Shown: in pieces, positions 35,163 through 36,979 of the stretch
Position numbering within the stretch: position 1 is the first letter of the stretch
Layout of the letters: each line of letters starts with the position of its first letter
Assembly (NCBI GenBank): GCA_947446285.1
Contig: CANFGH010000002.1
Location: forward strand, 72,000-108,978
Length of the DNA stretch: 36,979 nt
Reading direction: 5' to 3'
Origin: Chloroflexota bacterium
Lineage (GTDB): Bacteria > Chloroflexota > UBA11872 > UBA12225
Notes under the pieces: generated by a model
The model's database searches: none
Seen by the model: the letters and a program-made list of their open reading frames with translations, nothing else
What the model was told of the DNA's origin: nothing
Program-made: the position numbers and the translations under genes

Positions 35163-35594
35163 TCAACCCTCACCATCAAGACTGGTCAGCCTTGACGGAC
35201 GCGCTATCCGCATCCTGATCGCACGTCGAACCCTTGGCAGTCCCCGAACGCCCCCGCTGAGTGTCGAACCCCGAGATTGGAAAACCGTTCCACCTGCAAT
35301 CCCTGTCGCACCCCGAGGCTCATCCACACCTGCCTCCATGAGAACCGAACGCGCCCAATCATGGGTGTCACCCAGGCTCTGGTCACTCAGGGCCATCCGG
35401 GCCATCCGGACCTCCAGTGCATGGTCATCCATTGTGATGAGGCGTTCGGCGACACCCCGCTGATGCAAATCAGACCACTCGCGCAGGAACGCACGATACC
35501 CAGTTGCGGACCCGGTGCGGATCATGACTGCTAAATCAAGCCTGTAGCGACTAAGATCCGGCGGCACCGCGGACCCACCCGGCATACCACGCAT
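35163..35594 (-). CDS. Hypothetical protein
   Basis: I do not recognise this 143-residue protein. ATG 35594 follows AAGGGGG with 5-nt spacing, good evidence for translation; a GTG at 35597 and an ATG at 35585 are alternatives. The first two thirds look structured and helical (YRLDLAVMIRTGSATGYRAF, then LREWSDLHQRGVAERLITMD), whereas the last 45 residues are Gly/Arg-rich. There is no signal peptide or membrane segment. It is divergent from the Lon-N-domain gene (111 bp) and 122 bp upstream of the epimerase operon on the same strand. It is probably a lineage-specific gene. Antisense frames in the same place are less plausible. Confidence 0.55.
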   Translation of the reverse strand: MRGMPGGSAVPPDLSRYRLDLAVMIRTGSATGYRAFLREWSDLHQRGVAERLITMDDHALEVRMARMALSDQSLGDTHDWARSVLMEAGVDEPRGATGIAGGTVFQSRGSTLSGGVRGLPRVRRAIRMRIARPSRLTSLDGEG

Positions 35595-35705
35595 CACATC
35601 CCCCTTGTGCGAACCTGAAATAAACAGCTCGGATCACGAAACGCAAACACGGACGACCGCCGAAAACGTGCGAATATTGCGGAAACCCTCTGGAAGGCAC
35701 TCACG

Positions 35706-36428
35706 ATGTTTCGGGCCGGACTGCCACTATTTCCCCTGAACGTCGTGCTCTTCCCCGACGCGCCACTACCCCTCCACATCTTCGAAGCGCGGTACCGTGA
35801 GATGGTCAGGGAATGCCTCGAAAAAGATCGCAGCTTCGGAGTGCTCCTGGTCACTCCAGACGCGATAGCTGAAGGGACATCGCGCATCTACTCTATCGGG
35901 ACAATTGCACACATCGTGGAAACCCATCTCTATCCAGACGGACGGTACGACATCATGTGCCTCGGAGGCGAACGCTTCCGGGTGGTCTCCCATCAAAACG
36001 ATCGCCCGTACCACACCGCCTCCGTGACTATCCTGAGTGACACCGAACCACGCCCGTCCGACCCTCCAGCGGAAGATCAGGCAGCAATCGCTGCCGCCAT
36101 CGCTACCCAGACAATCCTGGAGCTGCAACTGCTGCTCGCCACACTCACCAGGGCGAACGCCCAAGATCATGACCGCGCAGAACAGCTTGGGCTAATTGTG
36201 AAAGCAATACCGAGTGAGCCAAATGCCCTGTCGTACTTCGCCGCACGCATCCTGCCGACCGCGAACCTCGCCGAACGGCAAGACCTTCTCGAAATCCCGG
36301 GCGTATCAGGTCGGTTGTTGAAAATTCAAGAGCACCTCAAACGAGAAAGACGTGTGGCCAACCAACTTGAAGCGGCCAGCGCGGTTCCATTTTTCAGGGG
36401 TGAAGCTGGCGGAACTGTGTTCAACTGA
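35706..36428 (+). CDS. Lon N-terminal (substrate-binding) domain protein
   Basis: This stand-alone protein has the LON substrate-binding domain without the ATPase or protease domain. At 240 residues, it begins AGLPLFPLNVVLFPDAPLPL and continues HIFEARYREMVRECLEKDRSFG, the defining N-terminal signature. Later it has GGERFRVVS and an all-helical C-terminal half ending LLEIPGVSGRLLKIQEHLK, as in the Lon N-terminal region. GGAAGG lies 8 nt before ATG 35706. Such proteins are common in bacteria and have no settled role. It is followed by the tRNA on the opposite strand, 25 bp away. Confidence 0.9.
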   Translation: MFRAGLPLFPLNVVLFPDAPLPLHIFEARYREMVRECLEKDRSFGVLLVTPDAIAEGTSRIYSIGTIAHIVETHLYPDGRYDIMCLGGERFRVVSHQNDRPYHTASVTILSDTEPRPSDPPAEDQAAIAAAIATQTILELQLLLATLTRANAQDHDRAEQLGLIVKAIPSEPNALSYFAARILPTANLAERQDLLEIPGVSGRLLKIQEHLKRERRVANQLEAASAVPFFRGEAGGTVFN

Positions 36429-36453
36429 CGGAAACTAACCACAAACATGATCT

Positions 36454-36539
36454 TGGTGCGGAAGGCGGGAGTCGAACCCGCACGCCTTGGGAGGCACAAG
36501 TTCCTAAGACTTGCGTGTCTGCCATTCCACCACTTCCGC
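36454..36539 (-). tRNA. tRNA-Leu (anticodon UAG)
   Basis: The 86-nt minus-strand sequence folds as a class II tRNA. The acceptor stem pairs GCGGAAG (36533-36539) with CTTCCGC (36458-36464), followed by discriminator A and an encoded CCA (36454-36456). The anticodon stem CAAGT/ACTTG closes the loop CTTAGGA with anticodon TAG (36504-36506). The variable arm GCCT...AGGC fits leucine, and the T arm GCGGG-TTCGACT-CCCGC is standard. A TAGACT -10-like hexamer lies 8 bp before the 5' end (36548-36553). Confidence 0.95.
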
Positions 36540-36570
36540 GAGCCGTCAGTCTACCCTGCCAGCACCTAGA

Positions 36571-36979
36571 TGTTGTCTCTCACAAGGTTGTTGACAGGGC
36601 GGCGAGGCGGGAGAGGGGGGTGAGGCCTTTGATGCCGAGGTGCGGTCGGTCATTGTTGTAGTACTCCACGAACGTGTCCAGTGCACGTTGACGCTCGTCT
36701 TCGCTCGCCAGCGGGTGGAGGTACAGGCATTCGCGCAGGACGGTCTGGAACCAGCGCTCGATCTTCCCGTTCGTCTGGGGCCGGTACGGCCGGGTCCGGC
36801 GGGCACCCACACCCAGATCCGCGCACGCCGCCTTCCATACTCCAGAGACGTACTCGCTCCCGTTGTCCGTGAGCACCCGCTGCACCGGGAACCCGAGCCG
36901 ACGGAAGTGCGCATCCATCCGGCGCAAGAACCCGGAGGCCGTCTCCCCGCACTCGTCGGGGAGCAGTTCCACGTACGCC
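36571..36979 (-). mobile_element. IS481/IS3-like insertion sequence, one end only
   Basis: The transposase end reaches to 36580, and just beyond it the sequence TGTTGTCTCTCACAAGG starts at 36571. Ends of this group usually begin TGT, so 36571 is my estimate of the element boundary. It would lie 32 bp upstream of the tRNA-Leu gene. The other end is outside the window, so inverted repeats and target duplication cannot be checked. Confidence 0.5.
36580..36979 (-). CDS. IS481/IS3-like transposase, 5' part cut by window edge
   Basis: This is the C-terminal part of a DDE-type transposase with the rve integrase core. The visible portion covers about 132 residues and remains open through the right edge (AYVELLPDE). 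VQRVLTDNGSEYVSGVW supplies the second catalytic Asp, and RTRPYRPQTNGKIERWFQTV supplies the catalytic Glu with the typical P-Q-T-N-G-K-x-E pattern. The tail YYNNDRPHLGIKGLTPLSRL is the classical integrase C-terminus (Y-N-x-x-R-P-H). The first catalytic Asp and the helix-turn-helix lie outside. The stop codon is 10 bp inside the likely element end. IS481 and IS3 cannot be separated from this fragment. Confidence 0.88.
   Translation of the reverse strand, partial: AYVELLPDECGETASGFLRRMDAHFRRLGFPVQRVLTDNGSEYVSGVWKAACADLGVGARRTRPYRPQTNGKIERWFQTVLRECLYLHPLASEDERQRALDTFVEYYNNDRPHLGIKGLTPLSRLAALSTTL

Overview
The window is 37 kb of high-GC bacterial chromosome. Gene content and order fit a member of the Chloroflexota, possibly near the Thermomicrobia. 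This placement is an inference from the rod-shape cluster, the FtsA-like/baseplate-J-like gene pair and protein character; no rRNA is present to prove it. Nearly every base is accounted for by about 29 protein genes, one tRNA and short intergenic gaps. There is no CRISPR array, prophage or plasmid feature.

Region 1 (1-9325, all minus strand): read in transcription order it encodes the elongation machinery mreB, mreC, mreD, mrdA (PBP2) and rodA, then homoserine kinase (thrB) and a YtcJ-type amidohydrolase cut by the left edge. The 463-bp mreB-mreC gap holds two copies of a short GC-rich repeat, and a third diverged copy lies upstream of mreB. Region 2 (9578-14322): a MobA/MocA-like nucleotidyltransferase is divergent from two family-2 glycosyltransferase genes. 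The second of these is a natural fusion of two GT2 domains. They converge on a GT9 heptosyltransferase-like gene.

Region 3 (13276-25703, all minus strand): nine co-oriented genes run alaS, an FtsA/PilM-like actin-fold ATPase, a baseplate-J-like membrane protein, ruvX, mltG, pepQ, efp, an AccB-like protein and GT9. The widespread alaS-ruvX-mltG and pepQ-efp-accB neighbourhoods are both visible. An envelope module of unknown function sits between alaS and ruvX. EF-P has arginine at the modified loop position, and the AccB-like protein lacks the biotin-accepting lysine.

Region 4 (25704-31241): divergent from alaS is clpC, with a sigma70-type promoter followed by a near-perfect HspR-type HAIR inverted repeat. 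Then come a strong hairpin, a small hypothetical gene bracketed by 35-bp direct repeats, and two GT4 glycosyltransferases. Together with region 2 and GT9 this gives five glycosyltransferase genes, suggesting cell-surface glycan assembly.

Region 5 (31269-36979): a tightly coupled three-gene minus-strand operon encodes a TIM-barrel sugar isomerase/epimerase, a DUF6807 (PmoA-type) protein and a CehA/McbA-type PHP hydrolase; it looks like an uncharacterised carbohydrate-processing unit. It is followed by a small unknown gene, a stand-alone Lon-N-domain protein, tRNA-Leu(UAG) with encoded CCA, and the 3' end of an IS481/IS3-like transposase cut by the right edge.
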